A stretch of 64,000 nt of DNA from Azorinus chamasolen. Lineage: Eukaryota; Mollusca; Bivalvia; Cardiida; Solecurtidae. The stretch is taken from positions 34,506,446 to 34,570,445 of the forward strand of contig OY755244.1 in the NCBI GenBank assembly GCA_963576725.1, read 5' to 3'. Under the pieces are notes generated by a model, which saw only the letters and a program-made list of their open reading frames with translations, ran no database searches and was not told where the DNA came from. A program made the translations under genes and the position numbers. This document shows, in pieces, positions 9,429-19,599 of the stretch; the stretch's first letter is position 1; the number at the start of each line of letters is the position of its first letter.

Positions 9429-10971
9429 CTGTCGACTCTCAAATGTTCAAACCGGGAAAGTTCGAACACCTCCCATAATTCGATTATGCCCCAAAGTCCC
9501 AGTCGAATTTCTATATTTAAAGTCATATGTTGGACTGTGGTTAATTCGGACCTCGATAATAGGAACTCTAGTAGAACACAGTATATGCGGTTCCTAGAAA
9601 CTATTATAGTGTATATATTTACCTGATGGTTCGAACTACCTGACTGGTCAATATGGGTTTTCACACCTTGTTACCTCCGGGCCAAAGGTGATAAGGGCCA
9701 AAGGTGATAAGAGCACGTTGCAAACACAATAGAGTGACAAATGCCAGATCGCTGATCTGTGATCGGTCCATTGTCTTAAGTTGAGATTAATTACTGACAC
9801 ACCGGCTTATGTTTGCAGAAATGCTTCTCTCTTGGCTGCAGTCGAGTAAATTATTTCTCAAATTTCAGTGCTATAAAACATGTGAATTTCTCCTGACTCA
9901 TCATAACTGCAAAAATGCAGATAGGCCTACATCGCACACATAGACGACTGAGCAATTTGGCGATCGAAGGACCTGGTAAAAAATGGCGATATAACCATGT
10001 CTAGCTGTCATGGCTCCACTTGTTTGTTCTTCTATCATATGTCATATGAATGATATTATGTATGTAAATAAAAGAAATGTTTAAAAAAGATTTTTGTTTT
10101 TCCTTTTTTTCTCCCAAAAATATTGCGTCATCAATAAGACAGCGGTAATATTTTAATATCATTCAGACATTAGCCATTCCCATCTGTAAACACATCGTTT
10201 TGTTTACAGTCCAGTTTGAAAGACAAAATGGTAACGTTTATGAAGTACATGTACATTTGTGAAAGCATGTAAACGGAAAAAAACAGGATCGTGCAGCTCT
10301 GGTAAACTGGTAAACAGAACTGTCTCTGGAAAATTCGAACATCCGATAATTGGAGTGAGTGAGTGAGTTGGGTTTTACGGCACTGTGACACAGAATAGGT
10401 CATATAGCGCCAATGAATGGTGAGGTGACACAATGATGAGGCATGATGACTGAGCAACTTATCGGATCATCGTTAGAGGAAAGGTTGGGTGCAAATAACC
10501 ACAGGCCCCGATCTGGTTGATAAATTTGATGATGAGGCATAATTTCAGGAAGATGACTTTGGCTAATCTCAATCGCTGCAAAGCGAGGGGATAATCTCCG
10601 TCAAATAAACAAAAACATCCCCAGCGACAATTAAGCCCCAGAACCACAGCAAGGTAGGAAGGTCTCTGGGGCCAATAATTGAAAACCAACCCACAGATTC
10701 TGAGGACAGTCACACCATGACGTCACATTTTCCAAGGATGCTCCCCAGTCAGAAATGATGTGACTAAAAAAACTGACAATATTAGTACTTCAGTGATATG
10801 TTTTATATCCTGACGAAGACCTGAATAAGGTGGAAACCGGTAGATTGAAGAAAATGTATCAACCAGATCGGGCCTGTGGTTATTTGTACCCAACCTTTCC
10901 TGTTACGATGATCCGATAATTGGAACAAATTATTCATCCCCGAGGGTGTTCGAAGTTTCGAGAGTCGACTG
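9429..10971. mobile_element. Pogo/Tigger-like non-autonomous element, 1.54 kb
   Basis: The ends read CTGTCGACTCTCAAATGTTC and, inverted, CAGTCGACTCTCGAAACTTC, with TA target duplication. This matches the CAGT-start, TCGAA-rich termini of pogo/Tigger elements. The interior repeats TTCGAAC-type motifs near both ends. No transposase ORF is present. It carries a retroposed insert at 10355-10912. The 76-99 codon ORFs here are not genes. Confidence 0.7.
10355..10912 (-). mobile_element. Retroposed insert with ACTC tail and 14-bp target duplication
   Basis: Flanked by ATCCGATAATTGGA on both sides (10341-10354 and 10911-10924). On the minus strand it ends GTAAAACCCAACTCACTCAC with ACTC repeats, a 3' tail typical of many mollusc retroelements. 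It contains a 60-odd-bp inverted repeat: about 10457-10520 is the inverse of about 10857-10920 and includes the flanking target sequence. Probably a LINE or SINE end; no protein domain recognised. Confidence 0.6.
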
Positions 10972-11093
10972 TATATTGTAACATAAGCAAACAGAGTAGA
11001 CAGACCCTTATCAGATGGCTCCTACTCGAGCTGTCTGATCTGGGTCTACTCTGTTTGCAAAGGCATAGAAAGGTGTATTTATGGAGTAAAGCT

Positions 11094-11214
11094 CTAAGCC
11101 TTTCCTCCATAAATACGCCTTTCTACGCCTCTTTTTTTTCTAGTTAATACTCCTTTTCAGTAGATTTATTCAAAGTAGTTGGATCTAAAAATAGCCCATG
11201 AGGGAATGGCTTAA
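11094..11214 (-). mobile_element. Family A MITE lacking its hairpin
   Basis: Both ends are present (CCTTTCCTCCATAAATACGC at left, CATGAGGGAATGGC-TTAA at right), but the whole hairpin from TGTAAAAGTCAC to ATTTCC is missing. The left end is family C-like. It abuts the preceding C copy. Confidence 0.75.
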
Positions 11215-11215
11215 A

Positions 11216-11407
11216 CAACACCTCAGACAGAATTTTCACAAATTTTTTTTCACAAGAATCATCTGCAGATGACCTTCTATCAAATTTGTATAAATTCTTC
11301 CAGTGCACTTTCATAAGAAACAATCAATTTCATTAAAATTCATCTCCTCAAAATACCAGTCACTGGATTTTCACCAAATGTCACAAGATTGATTTGCAGG
11401 TGACCCT
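11216..11407. repeat. Diverged tandem-core remnant
   Basis: Repeating phrases TTTTCACAAATTT, CACAAGAATCATCTGCAG and ATGACCTTCTATCAAAT recur at about 130-bp spacing, as in tandem-core elements elsewhere. Termini not seen. Confidence 0.45.
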
Positions 11408-11657
11408 CTAACCCTTTCCCTGTTCTATATTTATTCCACATTTCAATACCTACTGAATATTCATGAACAATATAATTATAATGAAATATGGAAGGTGGAA
11501 CATTGTAGCCATTTTAGAAAGTAAAAACACATACATTTCAAATTCCAATAGCAAACAGAGTAGGCCCTGATCAGACGGCTCCTATAGGAGCCGTCTGATC
11601 TGGGTCTACTCTGTTTGCAAATGCGTGAAAACACGTTAATATGAGGGAAAAGGTTAA
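11408..11657 (+). mobile_element. Family B TTAA MITE
   Basis: Full 250-bp copy. The left TTAA has mutated to CTAA and the right is GGTTAA. The hairpin GATCAGACGGCTCCTATAGG is perfect. Confidence 0.9.
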
Positions 11658-11660
11658 ACT

Positions 11661-11713
11661 GTTCCGGTCTGCTGCATATTAGTAGGTCACAGGAGCTATT
11701 ATAATAGACTTTA
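11661..11713. repeat. Dispersed repeat J
   Basis: Contains GTCTGCTGCATATTAGTAGG and TCACAGGAGCT. Related segments lie at 25209-25260, 37761-37815 and 60846-60895. No termini are defined. Confidence 0.5.
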
Positions 11714-12046
11714 ACGAACAATGCAGAAATTTAGCAAACAATTGCAGTTATTAAAAGGAAGAATAATGCAGAAGTTTTTTTCTTTTTTAAATACTTTTGA
11801 TGGTATCAAGCCCTTTATGACTTGTTGCCTCATATCAGGTTGTTTATGATTGATTGCCAGAATGGCAGGGTGGCTGGTAAGAGGTCTCAATTTATGGAAG
11901 CCTTTCAATAATGCCATTACCTTTGATGTAACTGCTGCCAACCTCCATTTCTAATTACCTCCGTCTTTTGCAAGATGACAACTGATTGCGCATGGATAAT
12001 GTAAGACAGTAATTAGCTCATAATTATACTGGAATTCTTTTGTCTG
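11714..12046. other. No feature recognised
   Basis: AT-rich, no palindrome, no recognised repeat. A 76-codon reverse ORF has no recognisable domain. Confidence 0.4.
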
Positions 12047-12286
12047 TTAACCTTTTCCCTCATATAAATGCCTTTTCATGCATTTACAAACAGTCTAGTA
12101 GAACCAGATCACGTGGCTCCTACAGGAGCCATCTGATCAGGGTCTGCTCTGTTTGCTTTTTGACGTGATATAGATTCGATTCTACAGTTTTTGACAAAGC
12201 AAAATATTACATAATAAAAAATCAGTTGATAATTATGCATGCTTTCATCATTTCTTACATGAATATTGAAACAGATAAAGGGTCAA
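12047..12286 (+). mobile_element. Family C TTAA MITE
   Basis: Left TTAACCTTTTCCCTCATATA is B-like, while the interior and right end (GCTTTTTGACGTGATATAG, TACATGAATATTG) are C-like, so the copy is mosaic. The hairpin is GTGGCTCCTACAGGAGCC. The right TTAA has mutated. Confidence 0.8.
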
Positions 12287-12334
12287 AACTGAGCATGTGA
12301 TGGGAGAATGACTTCTAACCATCACCCACCATTT

Positions 12335-12895
12335 GTGTCCAGATGACACGCCCACTTAATGGGCTTCACCCCACTCACAGGGCATCACTCCACTCACAGG
12401 GCACCACCACCAGGGCACCACTCACAGAGCACCACTCACAGGGAGAATTATTTCTAACCATCACCCACCATTTGTGTCCAGATGAGACACCCACTTACGG
12501 GGCTTCGCTCCACTCACTGGGCACCACTCACAGGGCATCACTCCTTTCACAGGGCACCACTCACAGGGCACTACTCACAGGTAGAATTACTTCTAACCAC
12601 CACCAACCATTCTTTCCAGATGAGAACTCACTTACTGGGATTCACTCCACTCATTGGACGCCACACACAGGGCATCACTACACTCACAGGGCACCACTCA
12701 TTGGGCACCACTCACAGGGCACCACTCATTGGGAACCACTCACAGGGCACTAATCATTGGGAACCACTCACAGCTAATTGGGCACCACTCACAGGGAGAA
12801 TTACTTCTAACCATCACCCACCATTTGTGTTCAGATGAAACGCCCACTCACTGGGCACTACTCATTCCAGGGCACCACTCACAAGGCATCTAATC
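12335..12895. repeat. Minisatellite, ACTCACAGGGCACC unit
   Basis: Short units of about 15-16 bp (CACTCACAGGGCACCA, CACTCATTGGGCACCA) are grouped in blocks separated by a longer spacer, TTCTAACCATCACCCACCAT plus TTCCAGATGAGA, about every 120-200 bp. Overlapping ORFs of 79-136 codons in all three frames are translated tandem repeat rich in His, Thr and Gly. Confidence 0.9.
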
Positions 12896-12964
12896 TGAAT
12901 GTGTTTCTGTAGAGCAAAAACCATAGTTTGTACTATATACTGAAGTAGAAGATTAGTAGAGCTC

Positions 12965-13214
12965 TTAACCCTTCACTTGCTGAATTTTAGAATACATTTC
13001 TCCTTCTTTACCCATGCCCTGTTGTATAATTACATATATCTTCACTGTGTACAAGTATTTCGCTGTGCAATCACTGCTATGAAGTGCACTGGTTGCACAA
13101 TCAACTTGTAAATAGTGCAGACCCTGATGAGACAGCTCATGCAGGAGCTGTCTCATCTGGGTATTCGCTAATTACAGGTAGGTATATTGACGTGAACAGC
13201 AAACGAAAAGTTAA
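12965..13214 (-). mobile_element. Family D TTAA MITE
   Basis: Reversed copy of the element at 8241-8490 and close to it in sequence along its whole 250 bp. The left end is TTAACCCTTCACTTGCTG, and the right end has drifted to AAACGAAAAGTTAA. The hairpin ATGAGACAGCTCATGCAGG has one arm change. Confidence 0.9.
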
Positions 13215-13324
13215 CTAATTGTATAACCCTTCTCGTGTTGAAAAAATAATGTCTGCTCAATCTTGGATTGGCTGAAATTTTCACCGACACCCGATTCGAT
13301 CAGACTTTTGAGAAACTATTGACC

Positions 13325-13400
13325 AAGTGTCAAAACAGCTTGGATCCTGATGAGATGCTGAGTGACTCGGCGTCTCATCTGGATCCACGCTGTTTTAGAA
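13325..13400. mobile_element. Family E hairpin fragment
   Basis: AACAGCTTGGATCCTGATG, apex AGTGACTCGGCG, then TCTCATCTGGATCCACG. The ends of an intact E element are not visible. Confidence 0.6.
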
Positions 13401-13586
13401 ATGGCAGTCAAGATGCACTTAGCATGAAAAGAGACAGTGTGGTAGGGGAAATACAAAAACCAGGAATCCGCTTGCCAACCTGTTTGTTGTAACAGAAACT
13501 TACACTTCCTGGCAATAACATTAAGCACAGGATCGGTATTTTCACCTGCTAAATAATTGTCATAAAATCATGCAGAAGAATCTGTT

Positions 13587-13795
13587 TTAACCCTTTCCTT
13601 CATATAAACGCATTTCCATGCATTTGTAAACAGAGTTGCCCCAGAACAGATCTGATCAGGATCTGCTCTGTTTGCTAATGGAATTTGATCTGTTTCTTTA
13701 GCTTCTAGAATGGCTACAATGTTCCACCTTTCATATTTCATTATAAATAATTTGTCCATGAATATTCAGTAGGTATTGAAATTTGTAATAAGCTA
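13587..13795 (-). mobile_element. Family B MITE, right end lost
   Basis: Left TTAACCCTTTCCTTCATATA. The hairpin has lost its apex, leaving AACAGATCTGATCAGG. The interior runs to CAGTAGGTATTGAAATTTG and stops at AGCTAG. Confidence 0.8.
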
Positions 13796-13937
13796 GTAGA
13801 CTTTCCTTTTCCATTTCTTAGTAAGAATAACAGAAGTTTAATTACCTGGTATTGCCCCATGAAATAAAGACTTTGCAAAGGACAAAATTCTCACAGTGCA
13901 TGATTACTGTATTGTATCCTATACTTATCAGAATACA

Positions 13938-13983
13938 GTAGAACCTGTCTTAAGAGACCATTCATTTATTGAACATAGGAGTC
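13938..13983. mobile_element. Left end of a G-like element
   Basis: CAGTAGAACCTGTCTTAAG follows TA and runs to GAACATAGGAGTC, where a family A copy is inserted. The matching right end is not found nearby. The G-like element ending at 37756 has the inverse terminus. Confidence 0.5.
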
Positions 13984-14113
13984 TTAACCCATTCCCTCAT
14001 ATTGACGACTTTTGACGACTCTGTAAAAGTCACTTTGTGAAACCATTGTGATAAATAGAACATTTGCTCCTTATATATATATAGAGGAGCAAATGCTCTA
14101 TTTATCACAATGC
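13984..14113 (-). mobile_element. Truncated family A MITE
   Basis: Left TTAACCCATTCCCTCATATT and the whole hairpin are present, with a TATATATATA expansion at the apex. It ends abruptly after ATCACAATG. Confidence 0.8.
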
Positions 14114-14349
14114 AGCGTTTTTTTCCACCCAATTGGGAACGGGTCCGCGGTGCCCTTCAGGTTGGGAATTGTAAACTCTTGACAATATCTGTAGATTTAT
14201 TATCACTGAACGTAAACCAGTCTCGATGAAGGGGCATGTATAGATCGGGACCGTTTCCGAAATGCGGCCATATTCAGTGGTTGCCTCTCATCCAATGGCT
14301 TCATCAGGAACAATTTGATCTGGGTCTAAACTGTTTGCCAAACTCTGGC

Positions 14350-15620
14350 TTAGCCCTTTCAAAGTTCTACAGTAAAACCCCGAACTCTCGAACCCCGGAA
14401 AACTCGTTCACTACCCTTAATTCGAACTAATTCTGCGGTCCCAACTCCTTCCTTCTTAAATTCTATATGTTTGACCTCGGATAATTAGACCATGCGAAAC
14501 TCGAACTCTCGAACTCATCTCCCGGTCCGCTGATTAATAAAACTGTGCAAAGTACCTTTGATAAGTCGAACCGTTGTCTTACCTGTATGGCTGCGCGTCG
14601 AACCAAAGATTCACACCTCTCAGGTGACTATCTCAGCTCGCCGATAATTACGTGATTGGTAGACAATGGGTGAATGTGTGATGTTTTATCAAGGTGTTAA
14701 AATTTAAATGTGTGTGTTTGTGAAGGTTGTTTTGGGCTAACATTGACTGTCATATCGTAGGGCTATAACACGATCGAAATGGTTAAACTTCATCGTTCAC
14801 AATGGCAGAAATAACAGTTGAACGAATATATTTGTTCTCCTCTGTTTTTATCCGTGAATGTTAATTGAGTTAATTTCTAATGGCCCTATATGCGAATCCA
14901 CTTACGAAAACACAAGGAATAGTTTTTCCCCAATACTGATCTGTTGCAACCATCTAAATAACGGAATTTTACCAATTTTGTGTGTTCTCGTAGATATTTA
15001 AATGGGTTGTAGACCGTTGTACATAAACTGAGACGATGATGACAGGTCGTTCAGTCCCGGTTTTTAACCAGACCAAAATGGCGAGATATATACATAGCAT
15101 AGATACGTTCATGGCAGAAACATGAAATTTGGAATAATGGGACGATGTTTTTATAGAATTATGTGTTGCATTAGTATTTTCATTGTATTGCAAAGGCAGC
15201 AAAAACAGTGAGTTTTGTAATAGAAGTTTGTTTATTCATTTTCGACATGAAAATATTCTCAAACTCATGTTCGAACAATTTCTGTACCATTTGCTACCAA
15301 ACGAATGTGAGACTCGGATCTTTCGAACCACCCTTAATTCGAACTAAAATTTATGGTCCCCAAGGTGTTCGAGAGATCGGGGTTTTACTGTATATTTATT
15401 TCAATTTTCAATATCTACAGAATATTCATGGACAAAATAGTTATAATGAAATATGGAAGGTGGAACATTGTAGACATTTCAGAAAGTAAAGAAACAGATC
15501 TATCAAATTCCATTAGCAAACAGAGCAGACCTAATCAGATGGCTCCTACAGGAGCCGTCTGATCTTGGTCTACTCTGTTTGCAAATGAGTGATAGGCGTT
15601 TATATGAGGGAAAGGATTAA
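14350..15620 (+). mobile_element. Family B MITE opened by a 1.0 kb insertion
   Basis: The left 20 bp read TTAGCCCTTTCAAAGTTCTA. The right part (15391-15620) resumes with TATTTATTTCAATTTTC and contains the hairpin AGATGGCTCCTACAGGAGCC and GAGGGAAAGGATTAA. Rejoining the parts at TA restores an ordinary B copy. Confidence 0.85.
14370..15390. mobile_element. Pogo/Tigger-like non-autonomous element, 1.02 kb
   Basis: Left end CAGTAAAACCCCGAACTCTC; right end, inverted, CAGTAAAACCCCGATCTCTC. The inverted repeats are about 24 bp with one clear difference, and the flanks are TA (14368-14369 and 15391-15392). The interior repeats CGAAC and AATTCGAACTAA motifs. No transposase ORF is present. Insertion into a B element is shown by that element's resumed sequence. 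Confidence 0.85.
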
Positions 15621-15763
15621 TATTTTTGGTAGTTATGGTAGTTATTGCTGATGAAAATACTTTTCAGCGGAATGTCATGTCGGGAATGCAGACAAGGAAT
15701 CTAGTGTTTTGAGGTTATGACAGTGATCTAAAGCAGACAAATTAACCTTCAGGGATTTCCACA

Positions 15764-15975
15764 TTATAACCCTTTGAATGCAGGAAATTGGTGTACTCGT
15801 CCTTGCATTCCATGTAGATCCAGATCAGAGGACTCCTAGAGGAGCCCACTGGTCCAGGTGTGCACTGTTTGTCATTCAAAATCCTCTAGAAAATTTAAGA
15901 ATTTACACGGAGTTGACTTTATAGTGATCGATGGGTCATTCCAGTGAGACAATTTAGTATTCAAAGTGTAAATAC
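15764..15975. mobile_element. TTAA-type hairpin element, related to family K
   Basis: Starts ATAACCCTTTGAATGCAGG and contains an imperfect hairpin AGATCAGAGGACTCCTAGAG. The GTGTGCACTGTTTGTC after the hairpin matches the K copy at 62305-62516. The right end is unclear. Confidence 0.5.
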
Positions 15976-15987
15976 AGCACCATCAAT

Positions 15988-16232
15988 GTAACCAATTCTC
16001 TCATATTGAAGCCTTTTGACGCCTCTGTAAAAGTCTCTTTTTTAAACCATTGTGATAAATAGAGCATTTGCTCCCTCCCTAGGAGCAAATGCTCTATTAT
16101 CTCGAAACTACACAATTTCTAAAAAGAATTTCCTTTTCTCTAGTAAATGCTCCTTTTTGTTAGATTTAATAAAAGAGATAGGATCGAAAAAAGAGATAGG
16201 ATCGAAAAATAGCCTATGTGGGAATGGGTTAA
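15988..16232 (-). mobile_element. Family A TTAA MITE
   Basis: Left end drifted to GTAACCAATTCTCTCATATT; hairpin GCATTTGCTCCCTCCCTAGG. The right half contains a 17-bp tandem duplication (AGAGATAGGATCGAAAA twice) before GGGAATGGGTTAA. Confidence 0.85.
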
Positions 16233-16674
16233 AACTCATGCCAAAATAGTACCCGAGTCTTGGTCAGTCATTTATGATAGTTGGGTCTCCTCGTCAAATG
16301 GCACATAGTCTCACTAGAGTTTACTCAAGGTCTGCCTGACAGATTTGATCAAGAATTTGTTGTCGAGTAATTTTTGTTACATCCTAAAGTGGTTTGTGTC
16401 CAGTTTTCCAAAGTGATAAAAATTTACTTTATATTGACTGCAGGTTGCTTAAAATAATGCAATTTGAGTTTACTTGAAGTTTACAGGATAAAATTCATTT
16501 TAGAATAGTGAATTTATTGAAATTTTATTTTCTCAGGATGTAACGGTGACAACATACTAAAGAAGCACTTTGGCTTTACACTCGCTGTAAGTGCAAATGA
16601 AGTTTGGACATGTTTAATAAATTTGCTTTACAGTTTTCTTGCCTTACTGGTTTCAATAAACAATGAATGTTGTA
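16233..16674. other. No feature recognised
   Basis: No ORF, palindrome or known repeat copy seen. Confidence 0.4.
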
Positions 16675-16862
16675 TAGATAAAGGCGCATACCCAAATACT
16701 AAAATCGTCATTTCTCGACCAAACCCTATACTGTGACCACTCTTTAGAATCATCTCTTCGAGACGATTCTAAAGAGTGGTCATAGTATAGGGTTTGGTGG
16801 AGAAATAAAGGAGCTATTCTTGTAAATGCTCAAATTTACTCACTATATCTGGACCGCTGTTG
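16675..16862. mobile_element. Family F palindromic element
   Basis: The hairpin arms TTTCTCGACCAAACCC and TATACTGTGACCACTC pair with AGAGTGGTCATAGTATAG and GGTTTGGTGGAGAAAT, with apex AATCATCTCTTCGAGACG. Outer parts AGATAAAGGCGCATACCC and CATATCTGGACC are loosely inverted. The same element occurs at 22608-22817. Confidence 0.75.
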
Positions 16863-17572
16863 TATCAATTAAACATAAATTCATTATTCCAGAGATGGAA
16901 TAACTGGGCACTAAAGGGACAAATGGGAAATCAAACGTAACTTTGACTTTATTAAAATGTTACCGTTTCCGAATGTCTTGTGGATGCATGTTAGGAAGGT
17001 AGATTATCAAATACTGCTTTGATGTCTCTGTGACCGTGACTCACCAACACGGGAAGTAAAATGTTGAAACATGCATCCACTCAGGTCAGCATACAGCCAC
17101 CTTGAAAATGAATGAATCATTCTGACTACACTGTATAAGTACCATTATAAAAAGTTACACAGCAACGTCATATATATATATATATATATATTCTTGTGAT
17201 GTCAATAAATATTCCCCATTAGTCTAAATCCAGCTCAAGGTAATGACTAGAAATGCTGAGAGTAGTCTCCGGTGGGGGACAATGGATTGCTTGACAACAC
17301 TTGCTTGAATTATTTTTGTTCCTTTTAAAGAAATACAATTGCAGTGTGTCAGTTTGAATGCTGGTGAGATTCCTGATTACTGTGTATCCTATTTGGATCC
17401 AAGCTGTTTACAATATCAATTAAGAATGTGTACAGCGAGCTGAGAGCTAATGACTTTGAATTGTTCAGTTGGGAGTTGTAATCTGATGTGCTCAAGAAAT
17501 GTAATCAATCTTCAAGGATTTTCAAAAAATAACTGATTGAATCTGCATAGTTTGATTGCGTTTTAAGTCTTT
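16863..17572. other. No gene; (TA)n microsatellite inside
   Basis: Contains a run of about 11 TA units at 17170-17191. Otherwise unrecognised sequence without a convincing ORF. Confidence 0.5.
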
Positions 17573-17670
17573 GCAGACTAGCAGCAAATGCATGATAACA
17601 CCAACATCTTGAAGCCAGATGAGGAATGAAGTAATTTGGTGTCACATCAGGATCCAAACTGTTTAAAACT
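17573..17670. mobile_element. Degenerate family E element
   Basis: GCAGACTAGCAGCAAATGC, then a decayed hairpin ending GTGTCACATCAGGATCC-AAACTGTTT. Confidence 0.5.
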
Positions 17671-17675
17671 CTTTT

Positions 17676-17765
17676 TTAACCCTTTCCAGCATATTGACAC
17701 CTTTTGATGCCTCTGTAACTTTTTGAAACCATTCTGATAAATAGAGCATTAATTTGCTCCTAATT
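17676..17765 (-). mobile_element. Truncated family A MITE
   Basis: TTAACCCTTTCCAGCATATT through the left hairpin arm to AATTTGCTCC, then cut at the apex by tandem-core sequence. Confidence 0.75.
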
Positions 17766-18010
17766 TGCCCCAGGGGTGCCTTGTTTTCAATAGAAACATA
17801 TAGTGAAAACTTTGAAAATCTTCTCATCTGAATCTATAGGGTTCTCAGCTTTCATATTTGGCACATAGCATCATGTTCAGGTCCTCTACAATAGTTATAT
17901 AAATTGTGCCCTTTGGGTCAAAATTGGCCCCGCCCCAGGTCTAGTTTTCTATAGAAGCATATAGTGAAAATTTTGAAAATCTTCTCCTCTGATTGTCTGG
18001 TTTTCTCTTA
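17766..18010. repeat. Tandem-core remnant
   Basis: Two units with GAAACATATAGTGAAAACTT, TGAAAATCTTCTC, TTTCATATTTGGCACATAGC and ATTGGCCCCGCCCCAGG. The same core is found at 61013-62053. Confidence 0.6.
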
Positions 18011-18186
18011 CAATGTGGCAGTGTGGGGTATATGAGCTTGCTCACTAACGTTATTTAATTTCCCTACCAATCTGCATTGTCTTTAATATTGTATGTTGCA
18101 TTGACTCACATGTTATACCTTTCTCAAGATAGGACTTGAAAAATGAATGAACGTTACTTTGACAAACTGAAAATACAACTTCAATA

Positions 18187-18520
18187 CAGTGAACCCTGAA
18201 TATACCGGCATTCGTTACAATGGCATGCTCGTTATACCGGCAGTATGCATTGAAACAAAATTACCATTAATTCTTTGAAACAACCACTGAATAAATAGGT
18301 GCAATGCCAATAACACAGGTGATCGCTTAATGCAGTACACAAGAAGTGCAAAAAGCTCCCTTTTGCATTTCTTGTGTTCTGCATTAAGCGATCACCTGTT
18401 GGCACCAGTTTAAAACTGGTCATATGGTTCCTTTCATATTTAAACTCGTTATAACGACAACCTCGTTATACTAGCACAATGTCCGGAAACAAACACCTCC
18501 GTTGTAATGAGGGTTCACTG
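18187..18520. mobile_element. TA-flanked pogo-like MITE, 334 bp
   Basis: Ends CAGTGAACCCTGAATATACC and, inverted, CAGTGAACCCTCATTACAAC, with TA on both sides. A central palindrome reads ACAGGTGATCGCTTAATGCA, GTACACAAGAAGTGC, AAAAGCTCCC and inverse. The inner GCTTAATGCAG and AAAGCTCC are shared with family G. Confidence 0.8.
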
Positions 18521-18715
18521 TATAAAAAAATGTTTGAGGCCAATCAATCAAGATACACTGTTAAAATGTTTATAAACATAGAATGGAAATATTCAGAGCT
18601 AAGAAATGTATCAAGATAATTACACAATCGAGTTTAGCACGTTTGTAAGATCGGAGCTAGATTGTATTCGCATAAATTACATTTTTTGAAAATTGGGGTT
18701 TTACTTTGTTGACAC

Positions 18716-19220
18716 AGAGTAATCAAACTGTCTGTGTTTGTGAGTGTGTCTGTGTATTCATGTACACCTTGTCTGGAGCATATCGTCTATATTGCTTGAG
18801 GTAGGAATGCCAAATTTGGGGAATTAGTACATCTTAGCATGATAGAGTCTCATGTACCGTTTTCAGGTCACTGTTACCTTGTCCTTGACCTCAGCTACAG
18901 ATAAACCTTGTCTAGAGCATATCTCCTATATAACCAGCGATAGGAATGCCAGATATGGTTTGTGAGTACATCAGATCTTGAGATTCCAGAATGTTATATA
19001 CCTTTTTCAGGTCACTGTGACCTTGACCTCAGCTATAGAAAAACCTAATTTGGAGCATATTTCCTATATTACTTGAGGTAGGAATGTCAAAGTAGATGTA
19101 TGAGTACATTTCGGATGACAGAATGTGGCATACCATTTTCAGGTCACTGCATGCAGTGGTGTTGGCCTTGACCTCTGACTTAAGCTATAGAAAAACCTTG
19201 TCTGGAGCATATCTCCTACC
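18716..19220. repeat. Tandem-core element
   Basis: Three to four units of about 140 bp with ACCTTGTCTGGAGCATATC, TGAGGTAGGAATGCCAAAT, TTTTCAGGTCACTG and CTTGACCTCAGCTA. Same core as 6400-6831. No CTTGTT end, because a family A copy follows. Confidence 0.6.
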
Positions 19221-19239
19221 TTTAGATGAATCCACTTAG

Positions 19240-19329
19240 TAGTATGGAGCAAATGCTCTATCACAATGGTAATTCATAAGTGATTATTACAGAGGCGTTG
19301 AAAGGCGTATTTATGGAGGAAAGGGTTAA
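19240..19329 (+). mobile_element. Right half of a family A MITE
   Basis: GGAGCAAATGCTCTATCACAATGG, written here as a partial hairpin arm, then TTATTACAGAGGCGTTGAAA and GGAGGAAAGGGTTAA. The left half is absent. Confidence 0.75.
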
Positions 19330-19599
19330 AATGTGTGGCAATGAGATGCACATGGCTGATGATAGTGCAGTATAATAATAATTTTAATGATACTTTTATT
19401 TGGCAAGTATATACAACATGGCAATTTAAAACAAAATGATGCATAAAAATACAATATAATAACAACTGTGAAATTCATCAGTCTAAAAAATAATATCATT
19501 ACATAAATAAAAGTTACATTTATTCATGTATTAACTCGATGTAAGAATAGCCATGCAATGCACACCAATACCAGGGATAACACACACAAAAAAGAGGAA

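Larger units (their letters stand above)
9304..11097 (-). mobile_element. Family C MITE opened by a pogo-like insertion
   Basis: The left part (9304-9428) runs TTAAGCCTTTACTCTACG, CATGAATAGTAATTAG, CTGCAGAATCTGTAG. The right part (10972-11097) resumes with TATTGTAACATAAGCAAAC, the GATGGCTCC hairpin and TTTATGGAGTAAAG. Joined, it is a standard reversed C copy. The break falls at TA, and TA is present on both sides of the insert. Confidence 0.8.

Noticed and set aside
10459..10713. 84-codon reverse ORF as a gene
   Set aside because: It lies wholly in the retroposed insert and carries part of its inverted repeat.
12343..12893. Histidine- and threonine-rich proteins
   Set aside because: All three frames are open because the DNA is a short tandem repeat without stops.
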